A stretch of DNA of 64,000 nt from Lutraria lutraria. Taxonomy: Eukaryota > Mollusca > Bivalvia > Venerida > Mactridae. The DNA lies in NCBI GenBank assembly GCA_964023205.1, contig OZ026834.1, forward strand, positions 31,720,756 to 31,784,755. The letters run 5' to 3'. Below are positions 35,001-46,553 of this stretch, in pieces. Numbering within the stretch: position 1 is the stretch's first letter; every line of letters starts with the position of its first letter. The translations under genes were made by a program, and so were the position numbers. Under the pieces are notes generated by a model. The model saw only the letters and a list, made by a program, of their open reading frames with translations, searched no databases and was not told the origin of the DNA.

Positions 35001-37802
35001 TCATTTAAGTATGGCATTTTTTACAAGTTAAAACTATACAATCATGCATGTTCAGTTATATCATTTTAATAGATTGTGGCTTTGATTTGAAGGGACTCAC
35101 TTCATTAAATTTCTTCTACATCTTTCATAGTAGTAAATGATTGTGATTCTTTTAATATGCATATTTAAACATTTATGCCAATTGTTATAGCTATTTATTT
35201 ATTAAAGCTGTTTTTTTGCTAATGTGTATTTATTTCTTTTTCTTTCTGTTATCATGTACAGTAAATTACCATACTTAACTGTTATAATCTGTCATCTAAG
35301 ATTTTAGATATTTTATAAATACAAGACACCAGTAAACATCATTTGTAATTGAACACTTACAGATAAAATGTAGAATGTCACAATATTTTAGTATACTAGC
35401 ATTCAAAGCTTAAGATAGAACAAAAATAACACTGTATACTTCATCTGCAAAGTATCGATAGATCTCTTCACAAAATGCATGTATTAAAAATAGATCATGT
35501 TGACAGATTATAAAAGTTGAAGGGTGTATTGCATTCTTGTTAGTCTATTTGGGATTAGATAATTCAAGGAAATTAATAGCAATTACCAACTGAATTAGCT
35601 CATCTGAAAATAGAACATGAGTACATGTATTTATAGTTTGATTTATACCTGAGCTTCTGAAGATTATCTGGTTCAGCTTCTTCAAGTAAACAAGTACTGA
35701 TAAATCAAAGGCCTGGAAGAAGTCGAATTTCCTGAGCATGAACCTCTTAAATCATTATCATCATCAAGATAATGAAGATATGACTGATAGTATGTTAAAT
35801 GTTCAATTGCCTTAATCCAATGACCTATAACAATTTGACATGTTACTGGTCATAATTGAAAGAAATCTAACAATAGGGCACAGTTGTAAATGTCAGTGGC
35901 GTAGCTTCCTATAGGCACTGTAGGCACATGCCTACACTTTCTAACAAAGAATAACGATGCGATAAATGCAATAAGAATGAATGGTTAGGGGCTGGAAGAA
36001 AGGACCATCAGAGTACTCAGAGCTTAAACAACGTACACGCAGAACTGCAAGAACTTCATACATTAAAATATTTTTAGGCTTTAACACACTGGAAAATGCA
36101 ACAGAATGCGACTCCGGCAATCTACAGTGAATGATGCCCCCTTAGAAAGTAGCCTATACATTATTATAGGGCATTTCTTTTTATTGTAGATTTAACAGAC
36201 ACAAACAATAGGTAGTCATGCTTATTTAATAGAAAGAAATATATAAATTTCGGAATTCTAGGCTAGCGCTAGCCAAAAATTCTTAGTAGCCAGACATTTA
36301 ATCGTCTGGCTATTAACCCGGATTTCTTAATAGCCAGATCAGCATTTGATTAACCAAAAGCAAAATGTTGGGCGTGTTAATCAAGACTTATTGGTATATA
36401 TGTACTCTTTCAGACATGAGTCTTTGACATATTTAAACAACAGCAAAGTAATTGATATTATCTAGATGCATTGTCTATCTAGGCATGAGTTCAAATCACA
36501 TGTTATTGCTCAGATTTTGTCTTGAAACAAATCTATACACCCAAAAGCATATCAACATGACTATCAATTATTTGTGAGTTGTGTTGTTTGCTGCGAAAAG
36601 GAGATGAATCTCTGTCGCAAAATTGTAGATGGTAACTTCAATTGTTTGGCTCTTACACCTTTTACTTTGTTGAGCTGCAATATTATTAAATTGCAAATGG
36701 TGATGTCATTATCAAGGACTTATATACATAAATTAAATAACACCAATATTTAGAAATAAATATCCAATATGGTGTGTAGGGTTCGTTCTTGCTCCTATTA
36801 CAAATGTACTTTAATATCTAAGGGAAGCAACTCGAACTGACTTTTGAATCCAAAATAAATTTTCCCACGGTCCTCAAACACATCTTTACATAATATCGTT
36901 TTTGTGATTATAATCAGCTAAATAAATGTTTGACTTTTAGATAGGGATATTAATAAGAATGTCAAATAAATGATTTCAGGCAGAAAGACAGGAAAATAAA
37001 GTCAGAATCACGTTTTGTGGTTTTTAATAAGGGAGATAATTTGAACGTAGTGGTGTGGTAATTTGATGTAAATTTCTCCGTAATCTAAAAATAATTTCTT
37101 CAATATTTCTTAGATTCTTTGTCTTAGGATAATATTAAATGCATATTTATATAGAGTTATCTTTAAATAGGCTATACAAACTGAAAAAATAACGAATTTC
37201 AGAACTTGAATTTGAAAGATATTATAAGCATTTGAGTTTGAATGGAAGGAAATGAATTTATTCACATTTCAAGTATTTAATTCTAAGGTGTAAACAAATA
37301 TTTTCTGGTAACCCAACCAATCCTAAAGCTGGACTTTTTATTGGGACTGAGGAAGTTCATCCAGTTTCTCACTTTTTTACCTTTGCACACTCCTTCAAGA
37401 GCAAAAGAATCCCAACATATCTGCCCTATTTACCAGAAACAAATATTTTTTAGGCTTAATTTGGAACGAATGATATGTGGGTTTGGCTTATAAAGTTCAT
37501 ATCTATTGTGTCTCGTATGTAGATAATGTGTGCAATAATCACCTAAGTTTCAGTTCACTTTACATTAGTTACAACAAGGAGATGATATCACACCTTGTCA
37601 CATACCTGACTCCAGGTGTATCAATCCTATTTTCTTTTTTAAATGTCATTTGTAAGCTAGAGTGTTGCTAGTGCAAACCTTACAGTGTCTGTAAGTCGGG
37701 AATGATGTTATAATGTTAATATTTGGTCAGGAATGTGGAAAAAAAGTTACTTTGTTTATAGTGTAGGTGTCCCCTGGTCATCTCTTTCACTGTGCATTTG
37801 TA

Positions 37803-37870
37803 CACCAGACTGGTAGCCTGTCTCCTTATAAGGAATACCAGACTGGTAGCCTGTCTCCTTATAAGGAATA
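37803..37870. repeat. Exact 33-bp tandem duplication
   Basis: ACCAGACTGGTAGCCTGTCT followed by CCTTATAAGGAAT occurs twice head to tail without a mismatch. Each unit has an internal palindrome, TCCTTATAAGGA. The exact identity points to a recent duplication or an assembly artefact. Confidence 0.85.
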
Positions 37871-40822
37871 CCGCCGGTAAGTGGTAATTAAAAACATAAG
37901 AAGCAAGATACACTTATAATAATTTTATTTATCCTTCATCCTTTCCATATCTCAATACATATATAGAACGTTACATAATATTCCAATGATTCTATGAAGT
38001 ATATAACACGCAAGCATGAAAAGTTTTTATAGAAATAACAATGAATATCGTAATAAACTTTGGTGATTAACAGCAGATTAACACTTTCAACAAATACACC
38101 GGACTAGATAGGTTAACAGTAAGGTAATAATGAGCTGTCAAATTATGTGATTAATAAGCAAAATATTTGTAATTTACAAAGGCCTAACTCTAGCTAGGCC
38201 CATTTTACTCTCTGTCTCAGCAACAGTTGGTGATGAGTTTCTAGTTTTGACCCTCCCAAAATAAACCCACAAAACAAAGGACCATAACTCTAGTTAGGTC
38301 AAATATAGTCTGTCTTATAATTAGGTTTCAAGCTTTCAGCATATAACTATAAGAAAAAGAGGCTGCACCTCTAGCTTGACACATTTTATTGTATGGTTAT
38401 ACGCAACAACTGGTTTTAAATTATCAACAGTAAATAATATATTGGACTAAGGCCTGCAAACCTTAGCTAGGCCAATTCTTTTCAACAAAATAAATTTCAA
38501 CAAACGCAACACTTTTAATCTTAACACCTCCCACAATCTTTTCGACAGTAGCTCTTCAGTCATTTAAAATAAAGGAACAAATAGATGCGAGCGTAAATGT
38601 CAATGGCAAGTACCGGATGACCAAAAATACCACAGAAACAAAATAAAATCTGAACTAAGAGATAATAAAGAAGTAGAGAAACTTAACTAGATATCAGTCA
38701 AATAGTTGAGAGGTAGACAGAATAATGATTTCTTTTATCAACAACTTGGCTGTTATTTCATTAGGAACAGATATGAACACAACACTGAATGGTTCAGATA
38801 AACATGCAGACAAGATGTAGTACATGATTTAATGAAGAATGAAATAATGGCAGTATTACTAGTATCATCTATAAAGCGAAAAACCAGCTTGACTAGACAT
38901 TTACATCACTAACTTTAAATAAATGCTAATATTGCAAACATAAAATTGAACACAAGCTTTTTACACTTAAACTCAATAAAAAAATTAAAATAATGTAACA
39001 GTTGTTTTTTTGTAAGTCACAATCATAAATGTAACAGAAGTCTTATCTTTAGCATTAACTGTCTGACTTATCAACTTTTGGTTATTACCTCAATTCTGTA
39101 TGTATAACAGTATTACCGGTATCTATATATATTCTGCTGTTGCTTAAACAAAAAGGGAAGGAAATAAAAAGCCATGGCGATCAATCATTCTAGGGGGCTG
39201 CATTTTACGTTACAGTATTGCAAAGCCATGTCAACTTGTAAGATACCCTTTTTTAATGAAGCAGACATGAAAGTAATTCACCCATGCTTTACATGCATTT
39301 CTAAACTGTCAATTTAAGAAAATATTGTATCAAATAAACTAAATAATTATGATAGAGAAAAAAGTTAAAACATGCTGGTTAATCTATACAGTAAATAAAA
39401 TACTCAACAATACTCTGCAATCTAACACAGTTATAACATAAGGTTTCGTTAACTTAAAACAATCTATTGCTGTATATACAAGACATATATAAATGTATAC
39501 AGCAAAATATGTAAAATTTGAAATGAAAAAATAAAAGCATATACACAGAAGAAAATCTACTGAGATAAGAAGAAGAGCGATGATTTAACAGTGATTACAT
39601 AGAAGTATGAATTCCTCTTTCATACTCGTCAGAAATATATAATTGTATATTTATGTATATAAACAAGGATAATATTAACAAGATGGCCTGCACCCTATTT
39701 TTATTCTAAGAGTTCTATAATATGTACAATATAAGTATTTACAAAAAAGGTTAAATATAAAAGGAATGCATGTACATGATAAATAAATGATTTCGACTAG
39801 CCTCATGAAGTTGATTAGATAAAAATCTAAATTGTAATACAACATATATATACATGTAACAGATTTACTAATATAACTCCCAAAATGTATGGCTGACTAC
39901 AATTTTATGTAAAAAAACAAACAAAATCACTGAATAATGGAGTACTCAAGTTTATTTCATAAGAATGAACTAAGTTGTAATAGTGAGCATTTCATATCTT
40001 TTAAACAATGTTAAGACCATGGTTCCAGGACTCGTTTAGATGTACAAATTCAGTATTATCATCTAAGATAAGATATATTTGACAAAGTTATCATTTATTT
40101 CATTCTATCTTAGTCCATCACAGTCCTCATTAATATGATGCCAATTTAGAAGAACGGAGCTTAACAATATCCAAGCTAGCATTTCAAGCCAAAGTTTTCT
40201 TTTCAAATATTTTTTTGGGAGTTAAAACTAAAGATGCTTAGTTAGAATTGTTAGAATGTTACGTAAGCGATCTTAGTATTATAAAAAATTATTATAACGA
40301 ATTCAGCAAATAACCACAACAACAATATAAGCATTGATGTGTAGTTTCAATTTAAGAAATGCATTTAGGTAAGTGTGCCTAAACTTAATGCATATAATTA
40401 GGCCATGCATAAAATGGATTATTGTGCAATCTGATTAATAAAGAAGACTTGTTCTGAGGGATTGAGTCAACATTGTAAGGAGAAAGTCTCAACAGAATTT
40501 CTTATGCAAACATCATGGAGTGATTATAGGCCCTAGGATAGTTTGAAAAATCACATGATGTGACTAGTTTAACATTATAAACAAATTAAAATTACACGAA
40601 ATATTAGTAAGACTATATATAGAGAATAATCAATATTTTTTTCAATTATAACAAAACATTGGCAAGCTTTTTAATAAAATCAAATAATAAAATATACAAT
40701 AAATTCATAAAATATCCAACAAAATTTAATATACTAATTAACACTATTTTCAACAAATACTTTTATTTTTTAAAATATCATATAAACAAGTTTTTTTTAA
40801 AACTAATAACTGAGCTAATATT

Positions 40823-40995
40823 CAGGGGTGTGACTGCTCCAAGAGCAAAAAGGCTGAAACACCCTACCCCCACCCCCTCACACTTGCAAAAACATCATTT
40901 TTTAGTATGTCAGACAGAATCTGGACCCTTTTGTTTCAAAGATTTTAAGACAAAAAACAGGAAATCAGCTGAAAGGAGGAAGAATCACACCCCTG
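40823..40995. mobile_element. 173-bp hAT-like MITE
   Basis: The element starts CAGGGGTGTGACT and ends ATCACACCCCTG. Both edges are flanked by TAATATT (40816-40822 and 40996-41002), a 7-bp direct repeat that may be an 8-bp target duplication with one change. CAGGGG ends with an ~8-bp duplication are typical of hAT elements. Too short to code. Confidence 0.75.
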
Positions 40996-41098
40996 TAATA
41001 TTGTAACAGGAGACAGGTCTAGAGGAAGGTAATAAGCTGAATAAGATTTGAGATAATGGTAAAAACATCTATCAGTACCTGATTATTATGACAATAAA

Positions 41099-41177
41099 TC
41101 GAAGGGTTCAACGCAACAGTGTCATAACTCATATTGAAATAAGAACAAGTTACGACAGTGTTGCGCTGAGCCCTCGA
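41099..41177. repeat. 79-bp inverted-repeat hairpin
   Basis: The arms are TCGAAGGGTTCAACGCAACA.. and ..TGTTGCGCTGAGCCCTCGA. They pair over about 30 bp with a one-base bulge and a few mismatches around a loop of ~18 bases. Size and shape fit either a pre-miRNA or a miniature fold-back element. Its GC content stands out from the AT-rich surroundings. Confidence 0.65.
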
Positions 41178-42635
41178 AATGCTTGTTTATTAAATGTTAC
41201 ACAGGGTTGATTTTAATTGTCCGTGGAAAGAAGCAGTCAGAAAATGCCTTGTTCCTACTGGAATGGTTTTTGTGTATTTTACCCAATGAGATTTGTAACA
41301 AAATTGGACAAATTCTGGCATCCAGACACTGTATAAGAAATACTGGGAAGAAGAAATAGTGCTCATTCAATGGTTCAGTCTCTGTCCAGGGTTATCGTTC
41401 GTTATCCATCAAATACATTGAAAAGTAGTTCAAAAACATGCGACTGAGTTTATTTGAATTTTCATCTGATACCGGTACTCAAATGCATGCTCTTGATTTC
41501 TTTAAAGCGCACTTTGTTGTCATAATTTTTCATGATTATCTTTCTCTTCTACATTTTATTACCTAATAACAGAAAATAAACACAATCCATCAAGAAATAG
41601 TGTGTTTGATTAATAAAATGTTTTTTTGTGTGTGATTTTCCAAGTAAATAATAATATCTTTTGTCTTGAACATATTGTATGAAAGAAATTGTTTCACTTA
41701 ATTGTGAAATTTGTACCATTAATGGCTTTATATTTTGTTTTACAAGAATCTTGTAAAAGTTGAGATGTTAACAGAAATATATGAGAAGGATAATGAAAGA
41801 CAACTCTGGAGAGAGATTGAAACCGTTTGTGAACAAAAATTGTTAAAAAGAGACACATCCCTGATTGTCACCACTAACCTTCTAAAAGCTACATTGTGGG
41901 TGTTGTAGAAGTAAAAATTATCTGTTTTGTTGAAACCGAAGAAAATAAAAAAGACAATTAGCTTAATTCAGACTTAACTATAGAATATTTCTACAGCATG
42001 ACATATACCACTGGTTGTAACAAATCTCTATTTTCATAGAAAAACAATATTATAGTCTTGATTATAAACACACAATAATTACCTTGATTAACCATAGAAA
42101 AACTTTTTTAACAAATTAACAATCATTTCTAGAATTTGAAAGAACAAAAAACAAAAATCTGGAATCCAGTCCCTTTAAATTGCACAAAAAAAGATGATAA
42201 AACAGTAAAATAAGTTGAATATTAACTTGGTCACAAGATTCCGCAAGATAAACTTACAGTCAAGAATTTTGAAGTAAATAGCATTTTCAAATTCTATTTA
42301 ACTCCCATTATTCTGCATAACTGAATGTAATAATATTCAGAAAACACTTAACCTCACTAAACAACATAATTCGTTAAATGTTGGCCAATTAAAAATCAAT
42401 TACGCCATACTTGGAAGTTTATATAATATGAAAAGCTTTCTGGATAGCAAGTTTATAAGAAAAAAAGCGGTTTTGTTTCAGATGCCAAATAACAATGACA
42501 AGAGATAAGGAATCAAATTGTATCCTAAAAACAAGTAAATCAAAACAAAACGTAAAACAAAAATTGGAAGAGTATAATCACCTGATAAAAGTGAACAATG
42601 TTGTAATATGAGAAGGAAGATTTTTTTGGTTAAGT

Positions 42636-42812
42636 CGAACCTGTGAACAAAGGCCACCCTTGGGAAAGACATAACAAGGCCTTTATTGACAGATGGCCTT
42701 TATTCAGATGTATTTTTGTTCTAAATAATCACTGATGGTGTTTAAAAGAATGGTCTTTAATCACAGAGTGACCTTTATTAGGAGGTGGCCCCTAACAAAG
42801 GTTTGACTGTAA
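42636..42812. mobile_element. 'ggccttta' MITE, best-preserved copy
   Basis: The left edge TCGAACCTGTGAACAAAGGC and right edge AACAAAGGTTTGACTGTA are inverted. The inside has GGCCTTTATTGACAGATGGC, GAATGGTCTTTAATCACAGA and GTGACCTTTATTAGGAGGTG. At least six relatives lie in this window (about 1105, 18840, 32285, 47514, 56746 and 58876), in both orientations. The GTTTGACTGTA edge suggests a pogo/Tigger-type mobiliser. Confidence 0.7.
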
Positions 42813-43611
42813 TTAGTAAGATGAATAAAACATGAACACAAAATGTGGATTTATAAAACGTTCAAAGCAAATAATTCTAAGATGGTTGTTTTAGAATTGA
42901 TTGAAATTTAGAGCACTGAAATGATAGTTTTATTAACATCAAATATCCAACAGTTAATTTCAAGAATGAAAATTTAATGAATGAACTAATGCAAAATTCA
43001 GTTTTAAAAGTACAAAATGTACTAAAAGCATCTAGCAGTAAAACATAAGATCTTCATACAGAATCACAGGGTTCTGGTACTTGAAATAGTTTGAATTCAA
43101 ATCAGCTAAAATCCACAAGTCAATACCCTATGGTTTCAATATTTTAGGTAGCGTTTTATCGATTGAAAGACTCTGACAAAGTTATTTATAAATCCATTTT
43201 TTATCCATCAACAATTTTAAAATGGTTTGGTTCACCAGGAGAAGAATAGATGACAGGTATTACATTTATAGAACCATACTGTTAAACAACAAGTAATGAA
43301 TTAACAAACAATGGAATGTGTAAATTAATATAATCTTCAAATAAAGAACAAAGCCTTTTATAAAATGGCTTTTAACCGAAATAAATGTATCTCAAAGAAA
43401 TATATGTATAAAGTAAAATATAAAATGCAATGCTAAAACTATTTTTTTTAGAGTTTAATGAAAACATAATTTGTTCTATGAATGATGCTTGTAAATAAAC
43501 AGAAAAATGACTAAAACATAAAACATTAAAGTTAAGATAAAGTTTAACATAACCTTACAATCAAAACAATGAGAAAATATTTTTTTATATTGATTGATTT
43601 GCTTACTTTAG

Positions 43612-43966
43612 TAATACAGTTCCCACATCTACAATATTTATCTCCCCTGTTTTGAATGGGCGACCATCTTGAAAGTCAAATTTTACATGCATTGGTAGAA
43701 GATATTTATATTTTTGTTTTTACAAGCATTGGTTTTGTTTTGATAATTCTAAATTTAGGATATTCGTATGTGACAACTACATTTTCATAAACCTAATGTG
43801 CTTATGGTTTTTCCAACTTCATGATTAAGTTATATTTCATAGATTGAGTTGTTTAGTAACTACTTTTCTGTTTTTTCTGTTAAACACATAAGAAATTTGA
43901 TTTTCAAGATGGCAGCCAATTCAAAACAAGGGAGGTAAATATTGTGGATGTGAGAACTATGTATTA
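43612..43966. mobile_element. 355-bp MITE with ~45-bp terminal inverted repeats
   Basis: The left terminus (GTTCCCACATCTACAATATT then TATCTCCC) and right terminus (GGGAGGTAAATATTGTGGAT then GTGAGAAC) are inverted over about 45 bp. Both edges carry an AATACA / TGTATT motif. The interior includes GACCATCTTGAAA and TTTCAAGATGGC, a second inverted pair. A related end is at 12125-12165. Confidence 0.7.
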
Positions 43967-46244
43967 TCAGGTTCTAATTGAAAATTACCAATTCATTAAA
44001 TTAAGAAAAAAATATGCAAGTATGTATTTATGAATAAAGAACCTCGTCAAATTAAATGAAATATATGATTGACAAATTTTGGCCACACAAATATAACTGG
44101 TTTTACAGTATTTTGTGAAAATGATGAATGTATGTAAAATTACCAAACAAATTCTGATGTAAAATCATCTTAATTCACTCAAACGTCCTCAGTAAGAAAA
44201 CTGGCCAGCAGTTTTAAAATAGAAGAACTGTTTTATGTATATTACCATGGCAACTAACACAAATAAATGCTACTTCAAATATCTGTTCATTCTTCAACAG
44301 TAACATTAATTTTCATCCTGAAATTGTTTTGAAATGATCAACCATTCTTAAATACAGTAAAACTAAGACCACCTCATTTTAACAACACTTTACAGATCAG
44401 GTTTCCATTTTTTACAATATCTCTAATTATGAGACCACCATAACAATTACTTGGTCAAGAAGGCGGTGCTAATATATGTATTAAAGTTTTATAGGAAACT
44501 GAAAAATTATCAATTAAAATCGAGCCAAAAGTCTTTTTATCAAAATTAATTAACAAAAGAATAAAATTATTTAAGCATATCAGTGGGAATCAAGAGTTGT
44601 GTTCTTAACAGCTGTTAATTCAATGCTGACAGAAAACCTTTAATTGTTCAGTTCATTTATCTAAATGTTTTAACTAGATTGCTGGACAAAAGCTATGACA
44701 AACAGTGTCACATTTCTATTAAAAACTTCCTAAAATGAATCAATATACAATAATGAAGCTGTCTGATGGACTAAAATGAAACATGAAAAAATATAATGTC
44801 TATTTTGTTCCAAGTGCTCCGTGACACTTTATAAGAAACTAGGTAAAATGAATAATTATATGCACCGTATATACAACGAATCCCAAATCACTGAAGTCTG
44901 TATATAATCAAGCACCAGGTATACCTAACTTAACCACATTCTATAGCCGTACAGTATTCATTATTTCCAGTCACCAATATGCTTAGAAATATCATTAAAA
45001 AAATCCATTCCAAAAAAATCAAATTTGTTTCCCGAACAACTTCTTTTTTTCTGTAAAGGAAATCCCTTTTTTCCCAATCTGATCATCACCAATCACCAAT
45101 TTAAGACAGGTCAACTGTTTCTAGCACTAAATGATGGATAACATAACAGAATTTCACTCCTTGTACTGTACCAATCCTGTTATATATCACATCATTTCAG
45201 CCAATTAACAAGAAGAAGGCCTGTTTAAACATTATCTTATTTGCAATCAGGTCAAAAACTGGTTCACTCGAAGTCTTGATCATTCACATTTTACTATCGT
45301 AGATTCTTGATAAATGTAAAGTAAATTACCCGCAAATATTTGGATGTACAAATGAGCATAAAACAATACAACCACATCACTAAGACATGGCTCGTCAAAA
45401 GTCTATAACTACAGTCAGTCAGTGCTATTGGAATGCAGTATCTTGTATGTACCAGTAATATTACTATTTTGTTGATTCAAGCACAAACAAGCCATGTGGA
45501 CCGTTGAAATTAGATCCGAATGAATTCGTATCCGCTTTATACAGTTTTAAAATGATACGAAGTTGGTTTGAAAGATGGTCGCCATGACAACGGTTCACAA
45601 AACGATCACACAGAATTCCCTCCGAGGAATATGAAGACAATGAATGGCTGCCTCTTCAGCAAGACTGATATTTTATATAGCCTACATTCGATTTACTCAG
45701 AGGAAATCTTATCAATTCCATTTAATCCGCACTGAAACCTGAATCAATCACATTCAAAGTAACAACATTACAAGTATTATAAGTATATATTTGATCAGAC
45801 AAGCTCAGAATCTGTTTTCCACGTTCATTTTACGTCATCATACAATCATCACCACCCACTGTCACAAACAAAGTACGCAGACACATGTAGCTGAATAATG
45901 AAATCTTAATTCATGTTGATCTTATTTCCTTAGTAACGACTTCACGCGAAAGTCGCAACAAACCATGTACAATGGTCAATATGCTACTAAATCCATCATC
46001 AATGTGAATAAATTCATTCTACATCACAATCATTACCTGTTTCCACTTCCTTTAATCCACCATCTTTCAACATTACACATTATCCCATTAACAGAGATAG
46101 GCTATGGTTGACAACAGTTATATCCCTTACATGCTTAGTAACTGAATCTCAATGATATGTCCTGCACTGAAATGTTCTTAAATGATCACAACTCAAGCAA
46201 ACTTAGCACAGGTCACTCTATCAGATGAAATTTACATGTTAACT

Positions 46245-46455
46245 CGAACAAGATTTGAGACTAAGTAATCTCAAGAAAATATCTGAGATTTACAGGTGAA
46301 TTCGAGAAAATGTCCGAGATTTACTGGTGAATTCGAGAAAATGTCTGAGATTTTCAAGTAATCTCAAGAAAATATCCAAGATCTACATGTAAACTCAGGA
46401 AAATGTCAGATATTGACAGGCAAACTGAATCTGAGATTAACAAGTAAACTTGATG
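46245..46455. repeat. Degenerate ~31-bp minisatellite beside RasGRP stop codon
   Basis: Units of the form TTCGAGAAAATGTCCGAGAT followed by TTACTGGTGAA repeat about five to six times with drift (CTCAAGAAAATATC, CTCAGGAAAATGTCAGATAT). The block begins about 100 bp beyond the RasGRP stop codon on the transcribed side, so it should lie in the 3' UTR. Confidence 0.65.
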
Positions 46456-46553
46456 ACAAAATCTAGACTAGTGTAGCAACTTCACAGTAGGAAATTAGCC
46501 AGTCAAATCCACAAAATTTTGAGCATTGTGTAGGTGAATGTATGGTAGAAGAG

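Larger units (their letters stand above)
34452..46553. other. 12-kb region without recognised genes
   Basis: I find no convincing protein exon between the POLH stop and the last RasGRP exon. The left part holds the POLH 3' UTR and a pogo-like MITE (34822-35000). The right part probably holds the 3' UTR of the RasGRP gene, which is transcribed leftwards, but its end could not be set. Named repeats within it are a tandem duplication at 37803-37870, a hAT-like MITE at 40823-40995, a hairpin at 41099-41177, MITEs at 42636 and 43612, and a minisatellite near 46250. Long AT-rich stretches (38000-40800, 42850-45500) show nothing further to me. Confidence 0.55.

Noticed and set aside
40659..41006. 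115-codon open frame
   Set aside because: It spans AT-rich DNA and the whole hAT-like MITE, with no domain and no splice support.
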